Source of the DNA: an uncultured Eubacteriales bacterium
Lineage (GTDB): Bacteria; Bacillota; Clostridia; Oscillospirales; Oscillospiraceae
Reading direction: 5' to 3'
Assembly (NCBI GenBank): GCA_958402445.1
Contig: CATXTO010000004.1
Coordinates: 60,790-124,789, forward strand
DNA length: 64,000 nucleotides
The notes beneath the pieces are model-generated. The model saw only the letters and a list, made by a program, of their open reading frames with translations. It made no database searches and was not told the origin of the DNA. Numbering within the stretch: the first letter of the stretch is position 1; every line of letters begins with the position of its first letter. The position numbers and the translations under genes were made by a program. Positions 7,763 to 14,734 of this stretch are shown in pieces.

Positions 7763-7803
7763 TGTCCTCTTTTGGCTTGCTGAAGACACATATAGGGTGA
7801 GGG
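7763..7803 (+). promoter_or_regulatory. 41 bp conserved non-coding element, copy B
   Basis: TGTCCTCTTTT ... ACACATATAGGGTGAGGG, 30 of 41 identities with copy A (5656-5696), no gaps. No recognisable gene starts within the following 100 bases, so this copy may be an orphaned promoter or mark a lost operon end. Confidence 0.45.
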
Positions 7804-7883
7804 AGACAAGAGAGCACCACGGCACAGGCGCTCGGCTTCCCTCGTTGGAAAAGAGGGGTTTCAATTTTCTTTCCCAGCGCGCG

Positions 7884-7919
7884 CTAGGGCGGAACGTGTT
7901 CATTCACGTTCCGCCCTAG
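7884..7919. repeat. Perfect 15 bp hairpin enclosing the VOC stop codon
   Basis: CTAGGGCGGAACGTG / CACGTTCCGCCCTAG with a 6-base loop. The TGA of the VOC gene lies in the loop region on the minus strand. No U-tract follows, so it is not a standard intrinsic terminator; it could protect the mRNA 3' end. Confidence 0.6.
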
Positions 7920-8376
7920 TTGCGTCTTCTACAAATTTTACCGGATGCTGAATCAGCTCCGCGGTCTGCTCCACCGTGTAGCCCTGGGCCACATACATTC
8001 TGGCCAGATACTCCATGGATTCACCAACCTCCACCATGTGTCCGTCCGGGTCGTAAAGACGGACCACTCTCTGCTGCCAGGGGTAGCGCTTGGGGGGATG
8101 CACCTGCCGCACCTCCGGGTGCGCGGCCAGCCGCTCCAAAAACGCGTCGAACGCCTCCGTCTCGAAATACAGCTCCATATTATGGGGCCTGTCCAGAACG
8201 GAATCAGCGGGCACCCCGGTGAGCCAGGCGAAATCCTCCTGCAGCGCCAGGCCGTCCCGGAATGACACGTTTTTGCCCAAATCCAGTTCCACCTCCTGCC
8301 CCAAAATATCCTGGTAAAAGGCCTTAGCGCGTTCTATATCCCGGACTGCAATCACAGGGCATTGGTATTTCATCAT
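7900..8376 (-). CDS. VOC (glyoxalase/bleomycin resistance) family protein
   Basis: 158 aa with the paired beta-alpha-beta-beta-beta fold of the VOC family: CPVIAVRDIERAKAFYQDILGQEV at the start and RVVRLYDPDGHMVEVGESME in the second module, whose Glu is a typical metal ligand position. Substrate is unknown. The last 40 residues (MYVAQGYTVEQTAELIQHPVKFVEDATRA) form an extra helical tail. Two adjacent ATGs follow GGAGGAACG; the first overlaps the upstream stop as ATGA, the second has the better spacing. It is the last gene of the minus-strand run that includes the GyrI-like and TfoX-N genes. Confidence 0.82.
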   Translation of the reverse strand: MMKYQCPVIAVRDIERAKAFYQDILGQEVELDLGKNVSFRDGLALQEDFAWLTGVPADSVLDRPHNMELYFETEAFDAFLERLAAHPEVRQVHPPKRYPWQQRVVRLYDPDGHMVEVGESMEYLARMYVAQGYTVEQTAELIQHPVKFVEDATRAERE

Positions 8377-9020
8377 CGTTCCTCCTTCTGGACCGGATGC
8401 CGAATCACCGTGCGCAGCCGCGCCGGCGCGGTTCTCCTGGGGTCCCCTAAATAAATCTCATGGTGCCGGCGGCTCTCCGAAAAGTCCTGCCGGTAGCCGG
8501 CCTCCCGGCAAAATTGCTCCAGCCTTTCTATCGTGGCGGGCTCGTCGTCATACGGTCCCACGTGCAGCACCTGGCAGCACAGACCCTCTGTAAACCGCTT
8601 TAGCCGGGCTCCGCTCTGGTCCAAATCCGGTTTCTTACGCAGTAGCCCCTGCCGGGCCACCTCCAGGACCTCTTGGGTCACAAATTCCGGCTGCCGGATC
8701 ATGGCGGTCCAGCAGAAGCTATCCTTATCCAGGAAGCCCTTGCCGTCGTATTCCCCCTCCTCCGTCCACCAAAGGCCCTCCAGCGGCGGCACCACATATT
8801 CAAAGTACCCCGCCGGCTGGCGGTTGCCGAGTTTGCTCATCTTAATGCCGTAGGACAGGCCGTACAGCACCTCCAACGCAGCCTGGTAGGCGGGGCTGGT
8901 ATTGGGATTGCCTCTGCCGTCCACCATCAGAAACGTCATCTCCGGCACCGTCACAATGGACGGGCTGGTTTTGGGCAGATATAGGTCCGGATACGCCTTT
9001 TTATAGTCCAGCTTTTCCAC
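8373..9020 (-). CDS. GyrI-like small-molecule-binding protein
   Basis: 215 aa. EMTFLMVDGRGNPNTSPAYQ near residue 27, GYFEYVVPPLEGLWW, and the C-terminal RRHHEIYLGDPRRTAPARLRTVIRHPV are features of the stand-alone GyrI-like/SOUL-type ligand-binding family, which binds small hydrophobic cations or regulates gyrase in E. coli. No DNA-binding domain is attached. Starts with GTG and overlaps the end of the TfoX-N gene by 20 bases; its own end overlaps the VOC start. Tight overlaps imply translational coupling and a shared role, possibly small-molecule or electrophile handling; that role is inference. Confidence 0.8.
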   Translation of the reverse strand: MEKLDYKKAYPDLYLPKTSPSIVTVPEMTFLMVDGRGNPNTSPAYQAALEVLYGLSYGIKMSKLGNRQPAGYFEYVVPPLEGLWWTEEGEYDGKGFLDKDSFCWTAMIRQPEFVTQEVLEVARQGLLRKKPDLDQSGARLKRFTEGLCCQVLHVGPYDDEPATIERLEQFCREAGYRQDFSESRRHHEIYLGDPRRTAPARLRTVIRHPVQKEER

Positions 9021-9354
9021 GGCTCTTTCTCCCTCCTTTGCTTGTCTTCGGTTTCACGGGCGGCAGCGCCTGGCAGGTCTCCACCGTGAGCCTGGTCAGA
9101 AACGCCCGGTCATCCACATTTTCCACCAGAAAATAGGGCGGACCGCCTGCATAGGGCGGCGCCGCCGGCAGCTCCGGCCAGAGCCGTTGCGCCGCCTCCG
9201 TAATTTTTACAAATAACTGGTCGTCACAAATCACGGCAAAGATTCTTCCGTCGCAATACAGGCCGTATTCCCCAAACATCTTCCGGCTGGTGATTACGCC
9301 CGCCTCCTGCATCTGCTCCGCGACATAATCGACAAACTCCTTTTGAGAAGCCAT
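9001..9354 (-). CDS. TfoX/Sxy N-terminal domain protein
   Basis: 117 aa. FVDYVAEQMQEAGVITSRKMFGEYGLYCDGRIFAVICDDQLFVK is the classic TfoX_N fold. In Gammaproteobacteria TfoX activates competence genes; in Firmicutes this stand-alone domain is widespread and of unknown function. The tail (KPKTSKGGRKSRGKAGL) is strongly basic. AGGAGGTGCGGT precedes the ATG. It is the first gene downstream of an internal promoter with an overlapping palindrome, and the matching TfoX C-terminal domain is a separate gene on the other side of the WYL regulator. Confidence 0.85.
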   Translation of the reverse strand: MASQKEFVDYVAEQMQEAGVITSRKMFGEYGLYCDGRIFAVICDDQLFVKITEAAQRLWPELPAAPPYAGGPPYFLVENVDDRAFLTRLTVETCQALPPVKPKTSKGGRKSRGKAGL

Positions 9355-9381
9355 ACCGCACCTCCTGTCTCAGATGCTTTG

Positions 9382-9416
9382 AGTATACCACGCAAAATAT
9401 GACAGCTGTCTGTCAT
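9382..9416 (-). promoter_or_regulatory. Promoter with overlapping operator before tfoX-N
   Basis: On the minus strand a TATACT -10 (9387-9382) is preceded at 17 bp spacing by GACAGC, which lies within the perfect inverted repeat ATGACAG-CTGT-CTGTCAT (9399-9416). The palindrome also covers the stop of the WYL regulator gene. A repressor bound here would cover the -35 region. Confidence 0.6.
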
Positions 9417-10324
9417 GTTTGCGTATACCGCCGCAGAATTCCTCGGATTTGGTCCAGATACGCTTCCCGCAGCTCCGCCGGCTCCAGGAGCTCCGCCTCC
9501 GGGCCGAAGCTGGTCAGCCAGCGGAACAGATGCTCCCGGTCAGAAAAATCAAACTGAAACAGCAGCGACCCGTCCGCCTGCTCCTGAAAACTGTTCACGC
9601 CGAAATCATCCACCAGCCGCCACTTCTGGGAGGGTGTAAACCGGACCCGCACGGGAAAGCGGTCCGGGAAAACCCGCTCCGCAGACAAATCCGGCGGAGG
9701 CGTCCGGCGGGGCGGGAATTGCTCCCCGCCCTTTTCCAGCTCCAGCATCCGGTTGAGCTTGAACAGGCGGTGGGTCTGTCGCAAGCGGCAGTAGCCCCAC
9801 AGATACCAGGACGACCACTGGAATACCAGAAGGTTCGGCTCCACCGTCCGGGTACGCTCCCCACCGGGGCTGCAATAGACAAATTTGACGGTCTCCCGCG
9901 CCTCTACGGCTTCCTGGAGCAGCGCGATCTTCGGCGCCAGGTCCGTCTTGTACCAGGAAGCCAAATCAATGCAGATGGAACCGGGGGATGCCAGCACGCT
10001 GGAGCCGCCCGCCCATAGCTTTTCCCCCAGCTGCCGGTAGCGGCCGGTCCCACATACGCTGTCCAGGCTACGCAGGCCCGCCAGAATCGCCTGCATCTCC
10101 TGGGGCGTGAACAGCGCGCGGTCCAGCTTATAGCCCCCTAAAATAGAGATGCCGCCCTTCTGGCCCTGGGTGGTCAGAATGGGAATTCCAGCCTGGGACA
10201 GCGTCTCCACATCCCGCAGGATGGTCCGCCGGGATACCTCGAAGGTCTCCGCCAGATACTGGGAGGAAACCTGGTCCCGCTGCAGCAAAATGGAGAGTAT
10301 GCCGATGAGCCGGTCAATTTTCAT
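9413..10324 (-). CDS. HTH/WYL-domain transcriptional regulator (YafY type)
   Basis: 303 aa. Residues 1-60 are a DeoR-like winged HTH (RLIGILSILLQRDQVSSQYLAETFEVSRRTILRDVETL); the middle and C-terminal parts hold a WYL ligand-binding domain (VKFVYCSP, RTVEPNLLVFQWSSWYLWGYCRLRQTHRLFKLNRM) and a WCX-like tail. WYL regulators usually sense nucleotides or small molecules. It is followed 59 bases later by the tfoX-N/GyrI/VOC unit, whose promoter contains an 18 bp palindrome, the natural candidate for its operator. AAAAAGGATGG precedes the ATG. Confidence 0.88.
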   Translation of the reverse strand: MKIDRLIGILSILLQRDQVSSQYLAETFEVSRRTILRDVETLSQAGIPILTTQGQKGGISILGGYKLDRALFTPQEMQAILAGLRSLDSVCGTGRYRQLGEKLWAGGSSVLASPGSICIDLASWYKTDLAPKIALLQEAVEARETVKFVYCSPGGERTRTVEPNLLVFQWSSWYLWGYCRLRQTHRLFKLNRMLELEKGGEQFPPRRTPPPDLSAERVFPDRFPVRVRFTPSQKWRLVDDFGVNSFQEQADGSLLFQFDFSDREHLFRWLTSFGPEAELLEPAELREAYLDQIRGILRRYTQT

Positions 10325-10361
10325 GCCGAACCATCCTTTTTATGTATTCTGCCCACAGGCC

Positions 10362-10619
10362 CTATTTTGTTTGCGCCCGGAAGAATTCCAGCAGCTCCGC
10401 CCGGACCTCCGGCGGAAGCTGGCTTTTTTTCACGCCCTGGATCGCCCCCTCCAGGGCGTACAGCCGGTGCAGGCAAGCGGAGCTGTCAATTTGCCTGATT
10501 TTGAGCCAGGCCTGTTTGCTGCCCAGCGCATGTAACTGCGCGGCGGTGGAGATCCCGGCCTCCTGGAGCTGCTGCTCCAATACCGCTCCGACGTTTGGGA
10601 GTCCGGACAGCTCACCCAT
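10362..10619 (-). CDS. TfoX C-terminal domain protein
   Basis: 85 aa from the ATG at 10619 (CAGGTGAGC as ribosome site). GELSGLPNVGAVLEQQLQEAGISTAAQLHALGSKQAWLKI is the helix-hairpin-helix-like TfoX_C domain, normally the second half of TfoX/Sxy. Here it is a free-standing gene in the same run as a separate TfoX_N gene. Its start overlaps the DUF3795 stop by 8 bases, so it is coupled to that gene. Function in Firmicutes is unknown. Confidence 0.82.
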   Translation of the reverse strand: MGELSGLPNVGAVLEQQLQEAGISTAAQLHALGSKQAWLKIRQIDSSACLHRLYALEGAIQGVKKSQLPPEVRAELLEFFRAQTK

Positions 10620-10896
10620 GCCGCTCACCTGCCCTGCTCCATTCTTCCGCCCACTTGCGGCAGCTCTCCAGCCGCGGCGCCGGGTCGAACCCCTCCTCCG
10701 CGCCCATGGCAGACAGCTGTGGACAGGGGAACTCCTGGCATAGCCCGCAGTGGTCCAGGCCCCTATCCTCGCAGCAGCTCTTCACCATGCACTCGCCGCC
10801 CCAAAAGGGCTTGTCCATTTGGACGCAGCCCCGGCAGGAGACGCTCTGCCTTCTCTGGCACTGCTCACAGCAAATGCCGCATCTAGATTCAAACAT
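10612..10896 (-). CDS. DUF3795 cysteine-rich protein
   Basis: 94 aa with about a dozen Cys: CGICCEQCQRR, CRGCVQMDKPFWGGECMVKSCCEDRGLDHCGLCQEFPCPQL. This is the DUF3795 pattern, a likely metal-binding fold of unknown role, common in anaerobes. GGAGGTGCGAAG precedes the ATG. It is the first gene of the minus-strand run. Confidence 0.85.
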   Translation of the reverse strand: MFESRCGICCEQCQRRQSVSCRGCVQMDKPFWGGECMVKSCCEDRGLDHCGLCQEFPCPQLSAMGAEEGFDPAPRLESCRKWAEEWSRAGERHG

Positions 10897-11004
10897 CTTC
10901 GCACCTCCATGGATGATTGGGAGTTTTTCCTCTTTCCTAGCGTCTTAATTGTAACAGCTTCCCCGCTCCCTGTCTATGCCCGCGCCGGGCAAAACCTGGG
11001 AAGC

Positions 11005-11033
11005 TTGCAATTAGGTCGTTCGTCGGTTATACT
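11005..11033 (+). promoter_or_regulatory. Promoter of the DUF5662 gene
   Basis: TTGCAA (11005-11010), 17 bp, TATACT (11028-11033), about 50 bases before the ATG at 11084. Confidence 0.65.
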
Positions 11034-11083
11034 AACTGTGCCGGCGCTGGCCGGCGTAGCAATCGCAGGAAGAAGGGACGCCA

Positions 11084-11620
11084 ATGCAGCCATGGCATCA
11101 CTTTAAAACCATCACCAGGCATCGTTTTCTGGTGATGTGCTCTTGTTTTCAAGTGGGGCTGATCTGGCAGGGCTTAACCCACGATTTATCCAAATACTCC
11201 CCCACCGAGTTCTGGACCGGCGCCAAATTCTATCAGGGCAGCCGTAGCCCCAATGCGGCGGAGCGGGAGGCGATGGGCTACTCCAAGGCCTGGATGCATC
11301 ATAAGGGCCGGAACCGGCACCACTACGAGTATTGGACCGACCTCAACATCAAGACTCAGCGCTACGAGCCGGTGGAAATGCCCCGGCGGTATCTGGTGGA
11401 GATGGTCATGGACCGCATCGCCGCTTGCCGCGTGTACAAGGGAAAGCATTACACGGACAGCGCGCCTCTGGAATACCTGACCAGCGCCCACGAGACGCCC
11501 CTGCTGCATCCGGAAACCCGGCGGCAGCTTCTGCTGATTTTGACCATGCTCCGGGACCGGGGGCAGCGGGAGACCTTCCAGTTTCTCCGCCAGACCGTGC
11601 TGCCGGGGAAACCGTTTTAA
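11084..11620 (+). CDS. DUF5662 family protein
   Basis: 178 aa. HFKTITRHRFLVMCSCFQVGLIWQGLTHDLSKYSPTEFW and AWMHHKGRNRHHYEYWTD are the hallmark of DUF5662, a helical family with many His/Asp that suggests an HD-like metal site; known members have no assigned biochemical role. The MPRRYLVEMVMDRIAACRVYKGKHY block also fits. It is a single-gene unit: own promoter upstream, very strong terminator downstream. AGAAGGGACGCCA precedes the ATG. Confidence 0.85.
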   Translation: MQPWHHFKTITRHRFLVMCSCFQVGLIWQGLTHDLSKYSPTEFWTGAKFYQGSRSPNAAEREAMGYSKAWMHHKGRNRHHYEYWTDLNIKTQRYEPVEMPRRYLVEMVMDRIAACRVYKGKHYTDSAPLEYLTSAHETPLLHPETRRQLLLILTMLRDRGQRETFQFLRQTVLPGKPF

Positions 11621-11649
11621 ACGCCGCACAGCCGGCTCGCATATACCGA

Positions 11650-11698
11650 GCAGCCCCCGGGAGAAAGCAAAGCGATTTCTCCCGGGGGCTGCTTTAAT
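11650..11698 (+). terminator. Intrinsic terminator after the DUF5662 gene
   Basis: 17 bp perfect stem GCAGCCCCCGGGAGAAA / TTTCTCCCGGGGGCTGC with a 9-base loop, followed by TTTAATTT. Confidence 0.9.
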
Positions 11699-11817
11699 TT
11701 GAGGCTATCTTCGCGTTTGGCCATTGGGCGCGCCGCACGCATTTTGTCCACCAGGACTTCCGGCTGGCCGCTTCCGCAAGCCGCGGCTCTCCCATACGCT
11801 CCGCAATGAACCGCGAT

Positions 11818-12345
11818 TTAGTTCATGATATACGCAATTAATGGATTTAAATACTTCCGATCGGTCCAATCGCATTTTTGTCCTTGTGCACACAAAAGGG
11901 CCTCCATCCAAGGTTCGTAGGTTGCAGGATCCTTTTTTGCCACAGCTTTTTTCAGCATCTTGCACAGAGTCCGGTCTTTGAAGCTCATTCTCTCTTCATC
12001 CCACGCGCCTCGGCCATAAAACAGGGGAATATCCTTAAGTCCCCCTTTTAAATTGTGCGCCTTGAGTTCCTCCAAGGCCTTTTCGTGAAGGGGAGAAGCA
12101 CCCACACAAAAAACTGCGACCTTTTTGTTCCGAATGACCTTTTCATTTTTTCTCAAGAACGACAGTCCCGCTATTCCAGAAGCATAAACCCCGCCGCAAA
12201 GTAGGATTCTGTCATACTTGGTTATTTCAGAACAGACGGCCTTTGACGTCCGGACCGAGGCAAACCCGGTCTCTTCCGTCAGCCATTGTACATATGTCTC
12301 AGTCGCTCCATATTTTGATTCGTATAGAATAATTCCAGTATTCAT
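11818..12345 (-). CDS. Flavodoxin-domain protein
   Basis: 175 aa. The N-terminal NTGIILYESKYGATETYVQWL is an FMN phosphate-binding loop (T/S-x-Y-G-x-T); DRILLCGGVYASGIAG and KVAVFCVGASPL complete the flavodoxin fold. It resembles protoporphyrinogen-oxidase/menaquinone-type flavodoxin_5 proteins in clostridia, which carry low-potential electrons or act as reductases. TTTGGAGGAATT precedes the ATG. It is isolated between the terminator on its left and a decayed region on its right. Confidence 0.85.
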   Translation of the reverse strand: MNTGIILYESKYGATETYVQWLTEETGFASVRTSKAVCSEITKYDRILLCGGVYASGIAGLSFLRKNEKVIRNKKVAVFCVGASPLHEKALEELKAHNLKGGLKDIPLFYGRGAWDEERMSFKDRTLCKMLKKAVAKKDPATYEPWMEALLCAQGQKCDWTDRKYLNPLIAYIMN

Positions 12346-12413
12346 AATTCCTCCAAAACCGCTTGTATGATTTAATATCGTTTTCAGTCGCTACCATGAA
12401 GAACAACTCCAGT

Positions 12414-12674
12414 TCAGCCGGGATCGGGCAGATTCCCCCCTCGCGCCGGGTTGGTCAGACGCACAACGGCCAGCACAAAAATGAAAGCCCCAAGGTAAAA
12501 TCCGGAACAGGCGTCGAGTCTACAGTAGGACACAGCTTTCTCAATTCGGGCACAGAATAATGTGCTTCATTGGCTGCACCGACTGCCCAGGCCAGCGGGA
12601 AGACAGCGCCCAGCAAAGAAAACACCCAGAGTAAGTATGCCACAGACCAAGTGCCAAGGTATGGTGAGTCTCAT
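12414..12674 (-). pseudogene. Frameshifted remnant of a small membrane protein
   Basis: Read on the minus strand across two frame changes it gives MRLTIPWHLVCGILTLGVFF, then AVFPLAWAVGAANEAHYSVP and ELRKLCPTVDSTPVPDFT, then YLGAFIFVLAVVRLTNPARG ending GNLPDPG and stop: two membrane helices around a polar loop, about 85 residues. No single frame spans it and no strong ribosome site precedes the ATG. It looks like a gene broken by two indels. I do not recognise the family. Confidence 0.45.
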
Positions 12675-12996
12675 GTTCAATACCCAATCAAAGAGCTCCC
12701 CAGCATTGCCGTCGCCCCACATCTATCATGCGCCGCAGCCCCTCCAGTTCCTCCAAGGACCGGGGCCTCTTTTAAAGGAGCGAAAAACTGGGCCTTTGGG
12801 GAGACGTGGTGCGCTTTTCCACCAGTCGATCTATCTCTGCCCTTCGGATCTCGTCCTTTTTATGCTATCAAAACAGGCCCAGCCGGTCAAGCCCTTTCTG
12901 AAAGCCGCGGAAAGCCGGCATAGCCAAAGCTATGCCGGCTGTAATCCCTATGTTAAGCGGTTTCTCTTGATTTGTACTGAGATCGGGCCCTCTATC
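12675..12996. other. Degenerate region upstream of the membrane-protein remnant
   Basis: Minus-strand fragments such as KDEIRRAEIDRLVEKRTT and SLEELEGLRRMIDVG look protein-like but sit in different frames and end in stops, suggesting further decayed coding DNA. A perfect 11 bp hairpin GCCGGCATAGC / GCTATGCCGGC lies at 12914-12939, 57 bases beyond the abrB stop; it lacks a good U-tract. Confidence 0.35.
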
Positions 12997-13242
12997 TCAT
13001 TCCAAACTCAACATAGCCTGAATACATTCTCTGCAAACATTTCTCTCTCGATAGGTCAAAATCCCTCTGGATGACGCACAGAAAACGCAGGTGGGCTCAT
13101 ACTTTTTCAAAACAACGGAGGTGCCGTCCACATAGATCTCCAATTCATCTCGCTCTGCGATGTCCAGCGTCCGCCGCAATTCAATGGGCAAGACAATGCG
13201 CCCCAGTTCATCAACCCTCCTGACAATGCCGGTTGATTTCAT
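12997..13242 (-). CDS. AbrB/SpoVT-type transition-state regulator
   Basis: 81 aa. MKSTGIVRRVDELGRIVLPIELRRTLDIAERDELEIYVDG is the swapped-hairpin AbrB DNA-binding domain, almost identical in layout to Bacillus AbrB/Abh. The C-terminal half carries CVFC and CREC pairs (a zinc-ribbon-like element) in place of the longer AbrB tail. Such proteins repress post-exponential genes and are classically repressed by Spo0A, which is also encoded in this window. AGAAAGGAGCTATAGGC precedes the ATG. It is divergent from spmA. Confidence 0.9.
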   Translation of the reverse strand: MKSTGIVRRVDELGRIVLPIELRRTLDIAERDELEIYVDGTSVVLKKYEPTCVFCASSRGILTYRERNVCRECIQAMLSLE

Positions 13243-13413
13243 GCCTATAGCTCCTTTCTACACTGTAAAAAACCTTTCCCTCATGAAGCGACAAAATTCG
13301 TCTCTTCTTTTTCATTATAAGCGGTCATGGAACCTCTGTCAAATGTTTCCTTTGGATTCCGGGCATATCCCAGGGCATTTTTCCATAGAGTGCAGCAGAG
13401 AGGACGGGTTGTT

Positions 13414-13998
13414 ATGGTCATGTCTTATATCTGGACGGGTATGATACTCGTCGCAATCGTCTTTTCCTTTGGAAACGGAACCGGCGGCGCACTGTCGTCG
13501 GCGGTCCTGGAAGGGGCGCAGTCCGGCATCACCCTGGCGATTTCCATGGCCGGCGCAATTTGCCTTTGGTCCGGTGTCGGACAAGTCATGGAGCGGGCCG
13601 GACTCAACCAAAAGCTGTCCAAGGTGCTGATGCCCCTAATTGGCCGGCTGTTTCCCAGCGCCCGGCGGGACCAGGCCGTGGGCAATTTCATTTCCGCCAA
13701 TGTCTGCGCCAACCTGCTGGGCCTGGGCAATGCCGCCACGCCCATGGGTATAGCTGCCACCAAACAGATGAGCCGTTACGCGCCCCCCGGCACTGCCAGC
13801 GATGAGATGTGCCGGCTCATTGTCATGAATACCGCCTCCATTCAGCTGATTCCCGCCAATGTGGCGGCAGTCCGCGCATCCATGGGCTCCGCCGCACCCT
13901 TCGATATTCTGCCGGCCGTTTGGGTCACCTCTTTGTGCTCGGTCGCCATGGGACTGCTGGCGGCCTTTGTCTTAGGTAAGGTGCTGCGACATGACTGA
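13414..13998 (+). CDS. spmA: Spore maturation protein SpmA
   Basis: 194 aa integral membrane protein with a nucleoside-recognition (Gate) domain: GISMAGAICLWSGVGQVMERAG-like core, FISANVCANLLGLGNAATPMG and IVMNTASIQLIPANVAAVRASMG. With SpmB it is needed for spore core dehydration and heat resistance in Bacillus and Clostridium. I start it at the ATG at 13414, before MSYIWTGMIL; a longer in-frame opening exists without a better ribosome site. Overlaps spmB by 8 bases. Confidence 0.93.
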   Translation: MVMSYIWTGMILVAIVFSFGNGTGGALSSAVLEGAQSGITLAISMAGAICLWSGVGQVMERAGLNQKLSKVLMPLIGRLFPSARRDQAVGNFISANVCANLLGLGNAATPMGIAATKQMSRYAPPGTASDEMCRLIVMNTASIQLIPANVAAVRASMGSAAPFDILPAVWVTSLCSVAMGLLAAFVLGKVLRHD

Positions 13999-14500
13999 TT
14001 ATATCATTCCCCTGCTGCTGGCAGGCGTGGCACTGTTTGCCCTGCGCAGAAAAGAAAACGTATATGACGCCCTGATTTCCGGCGCGTCCGAGGGACTGAA
14101 GCTGCTGGTCTCCATCGTACCGGCGTTGATTCTTTTGCTCACAGCCGTGCATATGCTTCGTGCCTCCGGCGCCATCGACACCTTGACGCTGTGGCTAGGT
14201 CCGGTCTTTCGTTTTTTTGGCATACCGCCGGAAACCGCGGCTCTGGTGCTGGTGCGGCCCATCAGCGGCAGCGCCGCCCTAGCCGTAGGCGCGGACCTCA
14301 TGGCGCAGTACGGCCCGGACAGCTCCATTGGCCGCACCGCAGCCATCATGCTGGGAAGCACAGAGACCACCTTCTACACCATCAGCGTCTACTTTGGCGC
14401 GGCCAGAGTGAAAAAAACCCGCTACGCGGTGCCAGCCGCGCTGATCGCCGATTTGACGGGCTTTTGCATCGCCTCGCTCGCAGCCAAACTCTTCTTTTGA
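13991..14500 (+). CDS. spmB: Spore maturation protein SpmB
   Basis: 169 aa membrane protein. ENVYDALISGASEGLKLLVSIVPALILLLTAV, the VLVRPISGSAALAV block and MLGSTETTFYTISVYFGAARVKKTRYA are typical of SpmB. It works with SpmA in spore maturation. The overlapping start implies translational coupling. No clear terminator follows before the argS promoter. Confidence 0.93.
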   Translation: MTDYIIPLLLAGVALFALRRKENVYDALISGASEGLKLLVSIVPALILLLTAVHMLRASGAIDTLTLWLGPVFRFFGIPPETAALVLVRPISGSAALAVGADLMAQYGPDSSIGRTAAIMLGSTETTFYTISVYFGAARVKKTRYAVPAALIADLTGFCIASLAAKLFF

Positions 14501-14572
14501 TTAAGTCTCCTCGTTAATCGAGAATCCCTTGTCGCAACGAAGGTAAAAATTACATTTATTTGAAAGTTTTCC

Positions 14573-14642
14573 TGTACAATTCCCTAAAAGATGGTATAAT
14601 ATCCCCAATGCGGCTCTGTGATCTAATTACAGCCGCCTTTCT
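14573..14642 (+). promoter_or_regulatory. argS promoter and leader hairpin
   Basis: TGTACA (14573-14578), 16 bp, TATAAT (14595-14600). The transcript would start near 14607 and almost at once form a stem (GCGGC..TGT / ACAGCCGC, 14610-14636) followed by CTTTCTT. The 130-base leader shows no T-box core (no GGUGG-type element), so control by attenuation at this hairpin is possible but unproven. Confidence 0.55.
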
Positions 14643-14734
14643 TATCCCCTGCGCGGGCTGTAAAACGCGGATACCGTTTCGGCCGTGGCTGTCTAGAATT
14701 CAAGAACAGATGAAATGCAAAAGAGGACTTTACC

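Larger units (their letters stand above)
7127..7899. other. Gene-free region around the tandem repeat
   Basis: No credible gene lies between the secreted protein and the VOC gene. Besides the repeat array it holds an AT-rich stretch at 7730-7762, copy B of the 41 bp element, and the left arm of the VOC stop-codon hairpin. Confidence 0.6.

Noticed and set aside
9415..10018. Long plus-strand frames opposite the WYL regulator
   Set aside because: High-GC antisense frames; the minus strand has a clear HTH/WYL protein.
14607..14734. T-box riboswitch before argS
   Set aside because: The leader is only about 130 bases and lacks the conserved T-box GGUGG element and specifier-stem layout.
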